This document shows, in pieces, positions 1-8,995 of a DNA stretch of 64,000 nucleotides (positions within the stretch are counted from its first letter, which is position 1; every line of letters starts with the position of its first letter). The stretch is from Paenibacillus wynnii. GTDB taxonomy: Bacteria; Bacillota; Bacilli; Paenibacillales; Paenibacillaceae. The notes beneath the pieces were generated by a model. It worked only from the letters and a program-made list of their open reading frames with translations. It made no database searches and had not been told where the DNA came from. The DNA is taken from the NCBI RefSeq assembly GCF_000757885.1, contig NZ_JQCR01000002.1, positions 1,116,001 to 1,180,000 on the forward strand. The letters are read 5' to 3'. A program made the translations under genes and the position numbers.

Positions 1-236
1 CTGCTGAAATCATCATCACCGATAACGGCACAGGGATATTAGCGGAGCATCGGGGGCTTATTTTCGAGGCTTTTTTCCGGGGCGGCTACAAGCAGAGCAC
101 TCTTCGCGGTCTAGGTCTCGGTCTTACCTTCAGCACACTGCTTGCAGAGTCTATGAGTGGAAGCCTGAAGCTTCGTGATCATGACCTCCCGGAGGCCGGA
201 TGTACCTTTGTATTAACTTTACCGCTCCAACGATAG
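1..236 (+). CDS. Sensor histidine kinase, C-terminal ATPase end (partial)
   Basis: Only the last 77 codons are inside the window; the gene begins to the left. The reading frame starts at base 3 and stops with TAG at 234-236. It shows the end of a GHKL ATPase domain: a G1 box (TDNGTGI), an F box (IFEAFFRG) and a G2 box (LRGLGLGLTFS), then the closing strand ending TLPLQR. These are the ATP-binding motifs of a two-component histidine kinase. The sensor part and its partner regulator cannot be seen, so the signal is unknown. Confidence 0.85.
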   Translation, partial: AEIIITDNGTGILAEHRGLIFEAFFRGGYKQSTLRGLGLGLTFSTLLAESMSGSLKLRDHDLPEAGCTFVLTLPLQR

Positions 237-287
237 TCAGATCATGGAGAGAGTACTTTTAAAGTAGTCGGCTTCAGGACAACATGA

Positions 288-293
288 TATAAT
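288..293 (+). promoter_or_regulatory. Extended -10 promoter element
   Basis: TATAAT preceded by TG one base upstream (extended -10), about 36 bases before the chosen ATG of the small gene at 330. No good -35 box is seen. The call rests on pattern only. Confidence 0.4.
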
Positions 294-329
294 CACTTGC
301 ACAATGAAACCGTGAACCGGAGGCTGTTT

Positions 330-827
330 ATGTTAACATTCGCACAAAAATTAGTGATTTTGGATTCATATCCTGAGCTGGAGCGTAAAAACGTATCGCT
401 GGGACGCGTGAATTATCACTTCGAGGAAAGCCAGCATGATAAAAAAACGGTCGCCTTCCATCTTCATCCGAACGGGAACGGCTACGTTTTTGCAGGGTTG
501 TTAAGAGGTTATGAGACGGACGATAAAGGATTTGTGAACATCCGTGATTTCTCGGAGTCGGAGCTGCGGAGTCTGCTTGAAGCTTCCATTACCTCTTTAT
601 CCGTCAAAATACCGGAAGCTCCAGTCCTAGGCAAAAGAAAGAAAGCCAAGGCTGCTGCCCAAGGGGAAACTCTCTGGAAAGACTCGGAGGGAAACGAACT
701 TACTCTCAGGTTTGAAGAAGATCTGTGGTATCTCTATGCAGGCCTTCATCTGGAGATGGCGTTTGAAACGATTGAGGAAGCTAAGGAATACTTGGCGGAA
801 GAAGGATTTGCTTCGGAACAGGCTTAG
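330..827 (+). CDS. Conserved hypothetical protein, about 165 aa
   Basis: I do not recognise a named family. The start is the ATG at 330 because CGGAGG lies a few bases upstream; the in-frame TTG at 297 lacks such a site. The protein is soluble and acidic and has no signal peptide or membrane segment. The N-terminal half (about residues 1-95) ends in FSESELRSLLEASI. A Lys/Ala-rich linker (GKRKKAKAAA) follows, then a C-terminal block beginning LWKDSEGNELTL and ending in an acidic helix. The two halves separated by a charged linker suggest two small domains. It stands alone between a histidine kinase and a strong terminator. Confidence 0.75.
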   Translation: MLTFAQKLVILDSYPELERKNVSLGRVNYHFEESQHDKKTVAFHLHPNGNGYVFAGLLRGYETDDKGFVNIRDFSESELRSLLEASITSLSVKIPEAPVLGKRKKAKAAAQGETLWKDSEGNELTLRFEEDLWYLYAGLHLEMAFETIEEAKEYLAEEGFASEQA

Positions 828-850
828 AACAATCTAACTTTAACAACACA

Positions 851-892
851 ACAGGCATCTTACGCACTAAGGACTGCGCGTAAGATGCCTGT
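851..892. terminator. Bidirectional intrinsic terminator
   Basis: A perfect 15-bp inverted repeat (851-865 with 878-892) lies between two convergent genes. T-rich sequence follows on the plus side. It serves the small plus-strand gene and probably the minus-strand ABC transporter operon. Confidence 0.85.
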
Positions 893-926
893 TTGATTTG
901 TTGTTGATTGTTGATTCATAATGCAT

Positions 927-1829
927 TTAACCTTTAATCCCTGAGTTCAAATTAATGGACTGCACAAAATATTTCTGTGCAAATAAGAACAGCAGCAAGG
1001 TTGGAATAATGGCTAATATCGCGGAACCCATCAATTGTCCAATCATCCGGTAGTTTCCGTAAATATCCTGCAATAAAAGCAGACCGGCTGTTACTGGCAT
1101 TTTATCTACATCTGTATATACGATGACAGGCCAGAGGAAATCGTTCCACGATCCGGTAAAGGAAAATAGTGCACATACGATTAATACCGGTTTTACGAGC
1201 GCTAATATAATAGAGAAATAAATTCTAAAGTCACTGGCGCCGTCTACACGAGCAGATTCATCCAGCTCTTTAGGTATGTTGTTCATGAATTGTCGAACCA
1301 AGAAAATATTGCCCATGCCTGCCAAACCAGGAATAATCATTGCCCAAGATGTGTTTACCCATCCTAAAGCATCAATAATTTTATAAGAAGGGATTAAGTT
1401 CACAACACCAGGGAAGAAGGAAATTCCCATCAAAGTAAAGAACAAGGTGTCTCTTCCTCTAAAATTCATACGAGAATACCCATAGCCGGTAATCGAAATT
1501 ACAACTACAACTAAAAGCGTATGGAAGGTGGCTATATAAAGAGAGTTTCTCAACCAGAGCATGATAGGTGCTGTCGATGTATTTTCCAAGATATTAACAT
1601 AGTTATCAAATATCCAGTTCACTGGTAAAAGCCTAAACCCCGCGGAAACAACCTCTGTTTGAGATCTAAAGGATGTGGTAATGCCGAAGATAACAGGAAT
1701 TGCGAAAATCACACAAAGGAAAATCAAAAATAGATAAGCTATATATTTCGATATACTTATATTCGAGGACCATTTTCTTGAACCTTTTTCATTGTTGATT
1801 CTTGGTTCAGTCACTACTGTGTTCGCCAT
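927..1829 (-). CDS. Carbohydrate ABC transporter permease (MalG/LacG type, CUT1)
   Basis: Inner-membrane subunit of a sugar importer. The 300-aa protein has a hydrophilic N-terminus, a first membrane helix at about residues 30-50 and five more. It carries the EAA-type loop that docks on the ATPase (ELDESARVDGASDFRIYFSI, about 190-210). The C-terminus ends LNSGIKG, close to the LTxGAVKG ending usual for MalG-like subunits. The start ATG follows AAAGGTAGG. It is the third gene of a three-gene minus-strand operon (binding protein, MalF-type, MalG-type). No ATPase gene lies nearby, which is normal for CUT1 systems using a shared MsmX-type ATPase. Substrate unknown. Confidence 0.93.
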   Translation of the reverse strand: MANTVVTEPRINNEKGSRKWSSNISISKYIAYLFLIFLCVIFAIPVIFGITTSFRSQTEVVSAGFRLLPVNWIFDNYVNILENTSTAPIMLWLRNSLYIATFHTLLVVVVISITGYGYSRMNFRGRDTLFFTLMGISFFPGVVNLIPSYKIIDALGWVNTSWAMIIPGLAGMGNIFLVRQFMNNIPKELDESARVDGASDFRIYFSIILALVKPVLIVCALFSFTGSWNDFLWPVIVYTDVDKMPVTAGLLLLQDIYGNYRMIGQLMGSAILAIIPTLLLFLFAQKYFVQSINLNSGIKG

Positions 1830-1876
1830 TTGTTACACCTACCTTTTCCATTTCCATTTAATTATTCGCCCGATAC

Positions 1877-2755
1877 CTAGGTTGCATTTCGGTTCATGAC
1901 ATAATACTGCAGGGCTGAGATTACCAAAATAACCAGTCCCAGTAACACCGCCATCGCGGATGCCATTCCGGCAATAGATTCCCCGTTACCGAAGGCTAAT
2001 TGACGAATATACATCATTAATACATGTGTACTCTGCTGCGGGCCGCCATCGGTCATCATTAAAGGTTGGCCAAAGACATTGAAAGCACCAGCTGTCGTCA
2101 TGACAAAGGTAAAGATTAATGGAAAACGAATAGATGGCAGGGTAATACTAAAGAATTTACGAATAGAACCGGCTCCATCCATTTCTGCGGCTTCATACAA
2201 GTCTTGTCCCACACCGCTTATGGAAGCTCGATAAATAATCATATTGCCTCCAACACCACCCCATACGGTCAGTACAATAATGATTATCCAAGCATAAGGT
2301 TGGTGCGCTGCCCAAGCCGTATCTGATCCAAATACATTTCCAGTGATTCCGAGCTGCTTGTTGAACATCAGGGACCAGATCAGAGCTGCTGCCGAGATGG
2401 AAATCAGGCCTGGAATATAAAGAATAGATTGGATCAGTGTTTTCATTTTTACTTTTTTATGCTCCAGAGCAACAGCGACCATTAGAGGAATCACAATCAA
2501 TAAAGGCACGCTAAGAGCGACGAAGACCAGCGTATTTCTCAGTCCATTATTAAATTGAGTATGAAAAGTCGATTCCGTATCAAAAAGAATGGTTCTATAG
2601 TTATCAAGGCCTACCCAAACCGGATCGCTCATTAGATTCCATTTGGTGAATGAAGCATAGATACCGTAAAGCGTTGGTAAAAAAATAAAAACGGCAAATA
2701 AAATAAGATGCGGACCTACAAAGAAAACCGGCGCTAAATTCAACTTCTTTTTCAT
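1877..2755 (-). CDS. Carbohydrate ABC transporter permease (MalF/LacF type, CUT1)
   Basis: Partner membrane subunit, 292 aa, with six predicted helices; the first is at about residues 12-32 after a short basic start (MKKKLN). The EAA loop is DLYEAAEMDGAGSIRKFFSI, about residues 184-203. Start ATG with AAGGAG about 12 bases upstream. It lies 47 bases before the second permease and 80 bases after the binding protein gene, so the three are likely co-transcribed. Confidence 0.93.
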   Translation of the reverse strand: MKKKLNLAPVFFVGPHLILFAVFIFLPTLYGIYASFTKWNLMSDPVWVGLDNYRTILFDTESTFHTQFNNGLRNTLVFVALSVPLLIVIPLMVAVALEHKKVKMKTLIQSILYIPGLISISAAALIWSLMFNKQLGITGNVFGSDTAWAAHQPYAWIIIIVLTVWGGVGGNMIIYRASISGVGQDLYEAAEMDGAGSIRKFFSITLPSIRFPLIFTFVMTTAGAFNVFGQPLMMTDGGPQQSTHVLMMYIRQLAFGNGESIAGMASAMAVLLGLVILVISALQYYVMNRNAT

Positions 2756-2835
2756 AGGCGTTCATTTCTCCTTTTGTAAAAGTAATGTGCCAGAAATCTG
2801 ACACATTACTGTATACAATCTTTTCTTTTTCCTGC

Positions 2836-4077
2836 TTATTTAGCTCCACCGCTGCTCTCAGCGATTTTATCTTCTACGAATTTTTGCATGGTCTGCAGTG
2901 TTTCATCAATATCCACATTACCCCGAACGATATCCCCACAGTAGGTATCTACAGCTTCTGCGATGTATGGATAGTATTCATAAGTGTAAATGAACAGCGA
3001 TTTAATTTCTTCTTCACTAGAAGTAAAGAAGGATTGAATGTAGTTTTTATATTCCGGACTTTCGTTAACTTTTTTACTGGCTACGATTTGTCCTGCTTTC
3101 GCCCATTCAATAGAGTTCTGGCGGATGAATTCAAGGAAGCTACCAATAGCGGCTTCTTTCTCATCAGTTCTATCTTTATTCTTCAGCATGGAGAACAAGT
3201 GCGAAGAAGATCTGTTCGTAAATTTATCAGCGTTGGTGGAGTAGACATTTGTAATTCCGAAATTCAATCCTTCCACTCCAGCATGGGCTGTAGAGCTCCA
3301 AGTACCGTCTGTCGAGAATAGAACATGTTGAGATTGGAACATCAAGTAGCCATCTTCACCAAACGGTGTCATCAATCCTGCATCATTAATTTGTTTTACG
3401 CTTTCAAATGCTTTTTTGAATACGGGTGTATTCACAGCAGGCTTGCCGTTTTCTTGAATGTCTCCACCCAAGTTTTGGATTTGAGCCAAAATCACCCAAC
3501 CCAATAGCGCATCATTAACTACATAGTCACCTTCATCTAGCTTGCCTTTTAAAGAGAGCATTTCATCAACGGTTACTACATTATCATCCAGGAAGGATTC
3601 TGCATTATATTTCTTAAGCAAGTCTTTATTGTAATACATAACGTTAGCATGAATATCTAGGGGAACTGTATATTGAGTGCCGCCTATGTTGCCTGTGGAC
3701 CAGGCTTGCGGCAAGTAATTCTCTTCTTTTATTTCAGGCTGTGCTGCTGTTACATTGGTTATTGGCTCTAACATGTCTTGCTTCACAAATCCCGGAACAC
3801 GGTCTGCATGGATAATTGATAAGTCAGGTACACCTTTACCCGAGTTCATAACGGTAGAAATCTTTGTATACATATCAGCTGTAATTACATGCTTTACTTT
3901 AATGTCCGGGTTCGTTGCATTGTAGTCTTTTACAAGCTGATCCATATACGCACCATCATCACCGGTTAATGGTGTCCAAAACGTAACTGTATTCTTACCT
4001 TTGTCTCCACAACCTGCCAATACCCCTGATACCATAAAAACGAGAATTAAAGCTGTAAGACCCCACTTTTTTTTCAA
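2836..4077 (-). CDS. Extracellular sugar-binding lipoprotein (CUT1)
   Basis: Solute-binding protein that delivers a sugar to the two permeases encoded downstream. It has a lipoprotein signal peptide (MKKKWGL, hydrophobic core, lipobox LAGC) with the lipidated Cys near residue 23. The mature part begins with a Lys/Asn segment and then VTFWTPLTGDDG, the usual opening of family 1 binding proteins. Length 413 aa is typical. The start codon is TTG; a strong AGGAGG eight bases upstream decides this start. Divergent from an ArsR-type regulator at 4335, which is the best candidate for its control. Confidence 0.93.
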   Translation of the reverse strand: MKKKWGLTALILVFMVSGVLAGCGDKGKNTVTFWTPLTGDDGAYMDQLVKDYNATNPDIKVKHVITADMYTKISTVMNSGKGVPDLSIIHADRVPGFVKQDMLEPITNVTAAQPEIKEENYLPQAWSTGNIGGTQYTVPLDIHANVMYYNKDLLKKYNAESFLDDNVVTVDEMLSLKGKLDEGDYVVNDALLGWVILAQIQNLGGDIQENGKPAVNTPVFKKAFESVKQINDAGLMTPFGEDGYLMFQSQHVLFSTDGTWSSTAHAGVEGLNFGITNVYSTNADKFTNRSSSHLFSMLKNKDRTDEKEAAIGSFLEFIRQNSIEWAKAGQIVASKKVNESPEYKNYIQSFFTSSEEEIKSLFIYTYEYYPYIAEAVDTYCGDIVRGNVDIDETLQTMQKFVEDKIAESSGGAK

Positions 4078-4235
4078 AGCTTTCTCCTCCTGTTAATCAT
4101 CTAGTAATTATTAACGAAATATGTATTCGAAAACAATCAACTTGGGCTAAGTATACAAGTCAGTGAAAGCGGTGTCAATAACATAAACATAAAGTTAATT
4201 ATTTATTTTTGAACTTACTTAACAAATTTGTTTAC

Positions 4236-4252
4236 TTAAAAGCGCTTTATCA
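4236..4252. promoter_or_regulatory. Candidate catabolite-responsive (cre) site or sugar operator
   Basis: An AAAGCGCTTT core in A/T-rich flanks, in the divergent spacer between the transporter operon and its neighbouring regulator. The core fits the pseudo-palindromic CcpA site pattern apart from the outer TG. The symmetric core would also suit a LacI-type repressor. Confidence 0.45.
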
Positions 4253-4334
4253 TTAATAATATTTACTTCAATTATCATTCGTGTTACTTTATAGATAGGT
4301 AAATATCTTATACTTTGAGAGAAGTGAATAAACC

Positions 4335-5237
4335 ATGCAGCTGGCAATAGATCAATCCTCACTCGTTGTGTACGAGGCACTGGCAAGTGAAGTTCGAATA
4401 AAAATCATCCAATTACTCTCCAAAAATAAAATGAACATTAAGGACCTTGCAGAACAGCTTGGATTAAGCAGCCCTATAGTGATTAAGCATATTCAAAAAC
4501 TGGAGGATGCGGGAATCATTAAAACCGAGAAAATCCCTGGAAAATCGGGGCTCCAAAAAATATCGGTATTAAGAGTAGATCATATTGAAATCAAATTCCC
4601 CAAAAAAATCTTCCATTCCTTTGCCTCTTATGAGACATCGGTACCTATCGGCCACTATACGGATTATGATCTAAAGCCAACCTGCGGGCTCGCAACGGAG
4701 AAAGAATTCATCGGTAGGGTAGATGAACCAAAATATTTTATGGATTCCAAGAGAGTAGATGCGGAAATTTTATGGTTTACCCAAGGCTTCGTCCAATATA
4801 ATATTGCCAACTTTCTGAAAAACGAGGAGAAACTGCAGCAATTCGAAATTAGCCTGGAGCTATCTTCTGAATTCCCCTTCTCCAATGATGTGTGGCCTTC
4901 CGACATCACTTTTTCTCTGAACGGTTTGGAACTCGGAACGTGGCGAAGTCCAGGGGACTTTGCAGACACTAGAGGGAAGTTCACACCTAAATGGTGGCCA
5001 ATCAATGTCAACCAATACGGATTACTTAAGACCATTAGAATTACCAGCCATGGAACCTACATTGATGGAGATCCCTTGTCCAACGTTACAATCGAGGATC
5101 TGGATTCAGCTTGTGACAGATGGACCTTTCGAATCGAAGTGAAAGAGGATGCGGAACACGTGGGAGGAGCAACGATTTTCGGAAAAAAATTCGGGAATCA
5201 TGATCAGGACATCATGTTTAAATTATACTATCTATAA
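4335..5237 (+). CDS. ArsR-family winged-helix regulator with long C-terminal domain
   Basis: Predicted DNA-binding regulator of 300 aa. Residues about 8-85 form an ArsR-type winged helix (YEALASEVRIKIIQLLSKNKMNIKDLAEQLGL, then a recognition helix and LEDAGIIKTEKIPGKSG). Residues about 90-300 form a larger, mostly beta domain containing FWF/WRSPGDF-like patches and repeated Trp/Asp residues; a beta-sandwich effector domain is plausible but I cannot name it. No metal-binding Cys cluster is present, so a metal sensor is unlikely. Its position divergent from a sugar importer suggests it senses that sugar. Start ATG preceded by GAGAGAAGTG. Confidence 0.8.
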   Translation: MQLAIDQSSLVVYEALASEVRIKIIQLLSKNKMNIKDLAEQLGLSSPIVIKHIQKLEDAGIIKTEKIPGKSGLQKISVLRVDHIEIKFPKKIFHSFASYETSVPIGHYTDYDLKPTCGLATEKEFIGRVDEPKYFMDSKRVDAEILWFTQGFVQYNIANFLKNEEKLQQFEISLELSSEFPFSNDVWPSDITFSLNGLELGTWRSPGDFADTRGKFTPKWWPINVNQYGLLKTIRITSHGTYIDGDPLSNVTIEDLDSACDRWTFRIEVKEDAEHVGGATIFGKKFGNHDQDIMFKLYYL

Positions 5238-5259
5238 ATTGTATAGATTTCACAATAGG

Positions 5260-5295
5260 ACGACCCCCATTCAATCGAATTGAATGGTGGGTCGT
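5260..5295 (+). terminator. Intrinsic terminator
   Basis: Inverted repeat starting ACGACCC and closing GGGTCGT with the inner ATTCAAT / ATTGAAT also paired, followed by TTTTT. It ends the ArsR-type gene. Confidence 0.85.
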
Positions 5296-5398
5296 TTTTC
5301 GCTAAAATCCCTGCTAAAAAGAAGGACTATGAGGTCTGCCAAAGGTTGGTTATAATTATCGTACAATACCCTAATCAGAGAAAGAAGTGAGATCACGC

Positions 5399-6856
5399 AT
5401 GAGCTTTGAAATCGTTGAGGCCACCATTACGGACATTCAAGCTGCTTTGGATGCCGGAGAAATTACGTCGAAGCAATTAGTGCTTATGTATCTTGAACGC
5501 ATAGCGGATCATGACAAAAATGGCCTTACGATTAACTCCGTACTGGAGATCAACCCTGATGCGTTATTTATTGCAGAATCTCTGGATGTAGAACGAACGT
5601 TACGCGGAGCCCGAGGTCCAATGCACGGCATCCCGGTCTTATTAAAAGACAACATCAATACAGGTGATAAAATGCATACGAGTGCAGGATCCTTGGCCTT
5701 GGCGGATTCTTTTGCCTTAGAAGATGCATTTATTGTAACGAAGCTACGGGAAGCCGGGGCTATCATTATGGGAAAAGCAAATATGACCGAGTTCGCCAAC
5801 TTTATGACCAACGGTATGCCTTCGGGTTACAGCTCCCGCGGCGGTCAGGTGCTGAACCCATACAACATATCCTCCCCCACCGGCGGCTCAAGCGCGGGTT
5901 CCGCAGTGGCAGTAGCCTGCAATTTCTGCACGGTGTCTGTGGGAACCGAAACGTCCGGCTCGATTCTGAACCCCGGGAACTTGGGCTCTGTCATCGGTAT
6001 CAAACCTACTGTGGGACTCTTAAGCCGTTCTGGTATTCTACCCCTCTCCAATACACAAGACACAGCGGGTCCTATGGCTAGAACTGTTACGGATGCTGTG
6101 CTGATGCTAAATGCCATGCTCGGGAGAGATGATAGTGACGCTGCGATGGGGTCAAACTACGGCAGGATTCATGAGGATTACACGGATTTTCTCGATAAGG
6201 ACGGACTGCAAGGGGTACGAATCGGTATTCCGCGCGATTATTATTTCGAGGAATTGACGGAGGAACAGCTAGCTCTCTTCAACGCTTCTGTTGAGCTTAT
6301 GAGCGAGATGGGCGCAACCATTGTAGATCCTGCCGATATTAGAACAGCACGGGAAATCAGCTATTCCTCAGTCGTCTTGAACGAGTTCAAAACTTCCTTG
6401 AATGCGTATCTGTCCCGTTTGGGACCGGGTGCTCCAATAAGAACCTTGAAGCAAATCATAGATTATAACCACGCTCATCCCATAGAAACCTTAAAATACG
6501 GTCAGATAACGCTGATTGAGGCTGAATATACTACCTCCGGTACATTTACCGAACCGCATTACATTCGTGACCGAGCTACCGACCTGAAGTTATGCAAGGA
6601 AGAAGGCATAGATGCCGTTATGAAAGAGCATCAGTTGGATGCACTGCTTTTCCCGGCAGACTTCGGTGCCAGAATCACTTCCAGAGCAGGATATCCATCC
6701 ATTGTCGTACCTTCCGGTTATACAGGGGTAGGTGCCCCTTTCGGTGTAACCTTCTCGGCTAAGGCATACCAAGAACCGCAACTCATTAAGATGGCCTATG
6801 CGTTTGAACAAGCCTCCAAGGTACGAAAACCGCCATCATTGCGCAGCTTTATTTAA
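5399..6856 (+). CDS. Amidase signature family hydrolase
   Basis: Cytoplasmic amide hydrolase of the amidase signature (AS) family, 485 aa. The Lys / cis-Ser / Ser triad is visible: Lys83 in PVLLKDNINT, Ser164 in TGGSSAGSA and Ser188 in GTETSGSI. The C-terminal part contains DALLFPADFGARITSRAGYPSIVVPSG, a typical substrate-pocket segment of stand-alone AS amidases. It is not GatA by context: no gatC or gatB neighbour. The physiological substrate cannot be told. ATG at 5399 is preferred over the GTG at 5387 because AGAAAGAAG sits at the right distance. Confidence 0.9.
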   Translation: MSFEIVEATITDIQAALDAGEITSKQLVLMYLERIADHDKNGLTINSVLEINPDALFIAESLDVERTLRGARGPMHGIPVLLKDNINTGDKMHTSAGSLALADSFALEDAFIVTKLREAGAIIMGKANMTEFANFMTNGMPSGYSSRGGQVLNPYNISSPTGGSSAGSAVAVACNFCTVSVGTETSGSILNPGNLGSVIGIKPTVGLLSRSGILPLSNTQDTAGPMARTVTDAVLMLNAMLGRDDSDAAMGSNYGRIHEDYTDFLDKDGLQGVRIGIPRDYYFEELTEEQLALFNASVELMSEMGATIVDPADIRTAREISYSSVVLNEFKTSLNAYLSRLGPGAPIRTLKQIIDYNHAHPIETLKYGQITLIEAEYTTSGTFTEPHYIRDRATDLKLCKEEGIDAVMKEHQLDALLFPADFGARITSRAGYPSIVVPSGYTGVGAPFGVTFSAKAYQEPQLIKMAYAFEQASKVRKPPSLRSFI

Positions 6857-6882
6857 AGTAGATGCACACATACTGAATCCTG

Positions 6883-6912
6883 ATCCGCAGCTTGTAGCTG
6901 CGGATTTTTTTC
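6883..6912 (+). terminator. Intrinsic terminator of the amidase gene
   Basis: Perfect 10-bp stem ATCCGCAGCT / AGCTGCGGAT with a TGT loop, followed by seven T. No T-run on the other strand, so it mainly stops plus-strand transcription. Confidence 0.92.
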
Positions 6913-7468
6913 AATCATAACCCCGCTGGTTCTCCTCATCCGCAATATTCTGAATTTCTTCCGAATGAATCAGAAACAACCCATAATCACTGTCCTCATG
7001 CAGCTTCAGAGCACGTTCCTTAAAAAACTTAGGACTTCCTTCCGCGGCATCTTCATCATAAAAGAGCAGAATTCCATCACTTTTACGGAACAATAAATCA
7101 TCTCTGGCCCGAAATTGCCAGGGGCCATCATAAGGAGCATTACTGACCGCCCCGTAGTAATCGGCACCAGCTACTATCCGCCGATACTGGTCCTGCTTAT
7201 CTTCCTTCCACTTTTCCTCCGGTGAAGCATGAGCTGTAATAATGCCCAACTTCAGGTCCGGATATTGGCGCTTCAGCTCAATGACGACCTCGCAAGCCCA
7301 CAAATCCACACCGTATTGACCGGGAGTAATAATCCATTCTACGCCTTCTTCAACGAACGGAGCTATTCGGGCGGCCAACACTTTTTTGATATATGGAATT
7401 CCCGGGTGCTTGTTGTCAAAAATTCCGAGCTCATGGGCACGGTAGCCTGTGACCAGTAAGGTTTTCAT
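6911..7468 (-). CDS. ypsA: YpsA-like SLOG-superfamily protein (DUF1273)
   Basis: 185-aa soluble protein matching the YpsA family: MKTLLVTGYRAHELGIF at the start, GVEWIITPGQYGVDLWA in the middle (the Gly-rich SLOG nucleotide-binding turn), then DQYRRIVAGADYYGAVSN and KSDGILLFYDEDAAEGSPKF. In Bacillus subtilis and Staphylococcus the family is linked to cell division together with GpsB; the ligand is not firmly established. Its position between an amidase and an HxlR regulator gives no functional hint. Confidence 0.9.
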   Translation of the reverse strand: MKTLLVTGYRAHELGIFDNKHPGIPYIKKVLAARIAPFVEEGVEWIITPGQYGVDLWACEVVIELKRQYPDLKLGIITAHASPEEKWKEDKQDQYRRIVAGADYYGAVSNAPYDGPWQFRARDDLLFRKSDGILLFYDEDAAEGSPKFFKERALKLHEDSDYGLFLIHSEEIQNIADEENQRGYD

Positions 7469-7502
7469 GGGATGCCTCTTTTCTTGTTACTACCTACAAG
7501 CC

Positions 7503-7862
7503 TTAATTTGTCCGGTCATATTCCTCTCTAGCCTTATTGACTGAAGAATAATGATTCAACGCCCAGCCCTTCAACATCCTCATGCAGGGAATCAATGTTT
7601 CTCCTAAATCTGTCAATGAGTATTCAACGATGGGTGGGACGGATGGTTTGACCTCTCTTCTTACCAGCCCATCCCGTTCTAATTGTTTTAAGGTTTGGGT
7701 TAGCATCTTCTGCGAAATATCTTCTATACGATTCTTCACCTCTCCATACCGGAGGGTTCCATCCTCTAAGGCATAAATGACCGATCCGGCCCACTTGTTA
7801 GATATAATTTCAAGCACCTGGCTGTAACCGCAAGCCGATATTGAAATATCCGGTATTTTCAT
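7503..7862 (-). CDS. HxlR-family transcriptional regulator
   Basis: 119-aa winged-helix regulator. HxlR hallmarks: NKWAGSVIYALEDGTLRYGEVKNRI, SQKMLTQTLKQLERDGLVRREV, then VEYSLTDLGETLIPCM. One Cys (Cys11) precedes the wing-helix core; in some HxlR members this Cys senses electrophiles. Start ATG with a GAGGAT-type site. Divergent from the MDR oxidoreductase at 7980 with two palindromes between them, so it likely controls that gene. Confidence 0.93.
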   Translation of the reverse strand: MKIPDISISACGYSQVLEIISNKWAGSVIYALEDGTLRYGEVKNRIEDISQKMLTQTLKQLERDGLVRREVKPSVPPIVEYSLTDLGETLIPCMRMLKGWALNHYSSVNKAREEYDRTN

Positions 7863-7902
7863 ACTTTTTAATCCTCCTCACGTACTTTTGGGTTCGTAGC
7901 CT

Positions 7903-7933
7903 ACTTTAAAGTGCCCTCTTACTAAATTTTAGT
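7903..7933. promoter_or_regulatory. Paired palindromes, candidate HxlR operators
   Basis: Two perfect palindromes lie in the divergent spacer: ACTTTAAAGT at 7903-7912 and ACTAAATTTTAGT at 7921-7933. Their starts are 18 bp apart, under two helical turns. HxlR proteins are dimers that bind such dyads; binding here is inferred. Confidence 0.5.
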
Positions 7934-7979
7934 CCATGAGTTAATGTGTGTCTATAACCCGTGAAGGAGGATTTATATA

Positions 7980-8993
7980 ATGAAAGCATATGTTATTCAA
8001 GGTGGCTTTGGCATAGATCACCTCATTGAAGTCAATCGTCCTGTTCCGACTCCAGGACCGGGTGAAGTTCTACTCCGTATGAGAGCCGTAGCTCTTAACT
8101 CACGTGATCTAGGAGTCATTGATGGGTTTTATAACCCCAATCTGACCGTTCCTCTTATTCCAGTGTCTGATGGAGTCGGTGAGGTTATTGCTATAGGAGA
8201 GGATGTCTCCAGGTTTCAAATAGGAGATAGGGCATGCGGAATCTTTACCCAAAGTTGGACGGGAGGTGAACCGACACAGGCCAATTGGGTGACTACACTA
8301 GGAAGTCCGCTTGATGGACTGCTTGCTGAATATGTCGTTCTGCCGGAGGAAGGACTCATTCATGTCCCCGGACATTTGACCGATGAAGAAGCCGCTACGC
8401 TGCCCTGTGCCGGGGTAACAGCCTGGCATGCCATCGTGGAAGAAGGAAAGGTGAAAGCGGGGGATACGGTAGTTGTTCAAGGAACGGGTGGCTTTTCCTT
8501 ATTCGCTCTACAATTCGCCAAGCTCCAAGGAGCTAAGGTAATTGTGATCTCAAGCAGTGATGAGAAGCTAGAACGCGCCAATTTGATGGGTGCTGATTAC
8601 GGTATTAACTATAAGCGAAATACAGATTGGGATAAAGCCATTCTCAATTACACCCAAGGACGGGGAGCTGATCATATCTTAGACCTAGGTGGCGCGTCTA
8701 CACTAAATCGCTCGATCTCCGCGTTGAAGGTAGGCGGACAGATTAGCATCGTCGGTATTCTTTCAGGTGCCAGCGTAGAAGACTTTGCTCTTGTTCCCGC
8801 CATCATGAAGAAAGCACGTCTTCAAGCGATTAATGTTGGCAGCCGTGCTATGTTTGAGAACATGAACCTCGCGGTCGAGCAGCACAACCTACGTCCTGTA
8901 GTAGATAGTATATTCACTTTTGACCGAGCCACAGAGGCTTTGCATCATTTAGCTGAGGGTTCATATTTTGGAAAGATATGCATTGTATTTTAA
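7980..8993 (+). CDS. MDR-superfamily zinc-independent alcohol dehydrogenase / quinone oxidoreductase
   Basis: 337-aa NAD(P)H-dependent oxidoreductase. The N-terminal GroES-like domain (1-125) has ALNSRDLGVIDG where catalytic-zinc enzymes have Cys, so catalytic zinc is probably absent. The Rossmann domain has CAGVTAWHAI, VVVQGTGGFSLFALQFAKLQGAKVI and LGGASTLNRSI. The start ATG follows GAAGGAGG closely. A divergent HxlR regulator suggests induction by a reactive carbonyl or quinone. Substrate unknown. Confidence 0.9.
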   Translation: MKAYVIQGGFGIDHLIEVNRPVPTPGPGEVLLRMRAVALNSRDLGVIDGFYNPNLTVPLIPVSDGVGEVIAIGEDVSRFQIGDRACGIFTQSWTGGEPTQANWVTTLGSPLDGLLAEYVVLPEEGLIHVPGHLTDEEAATLPCAGVTAWHAIVEEGKVKAGDTVVVQGTGGFSLFALQFAKLQGAKVIVISSSDEKLERANLMGADYGINYKRNTDWDKAILNYTQGRGADHILDLGGASTLNRSISALKVGGQISIVGILSGASVEDFALVPAIMKKARLQAINVGSRAMFENMNLAVEQHNLRPVVDSIFTFDRATEALHHLAEGSYFGKICIVF

Positions 8994-8995
8994 AC

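Noticed and set aside
2785..3321. 178-aa plus-strand ORF
   Set aside because: Lies entirely antisense to the permease and binding-protein region, with a composition typical of shadow frames.
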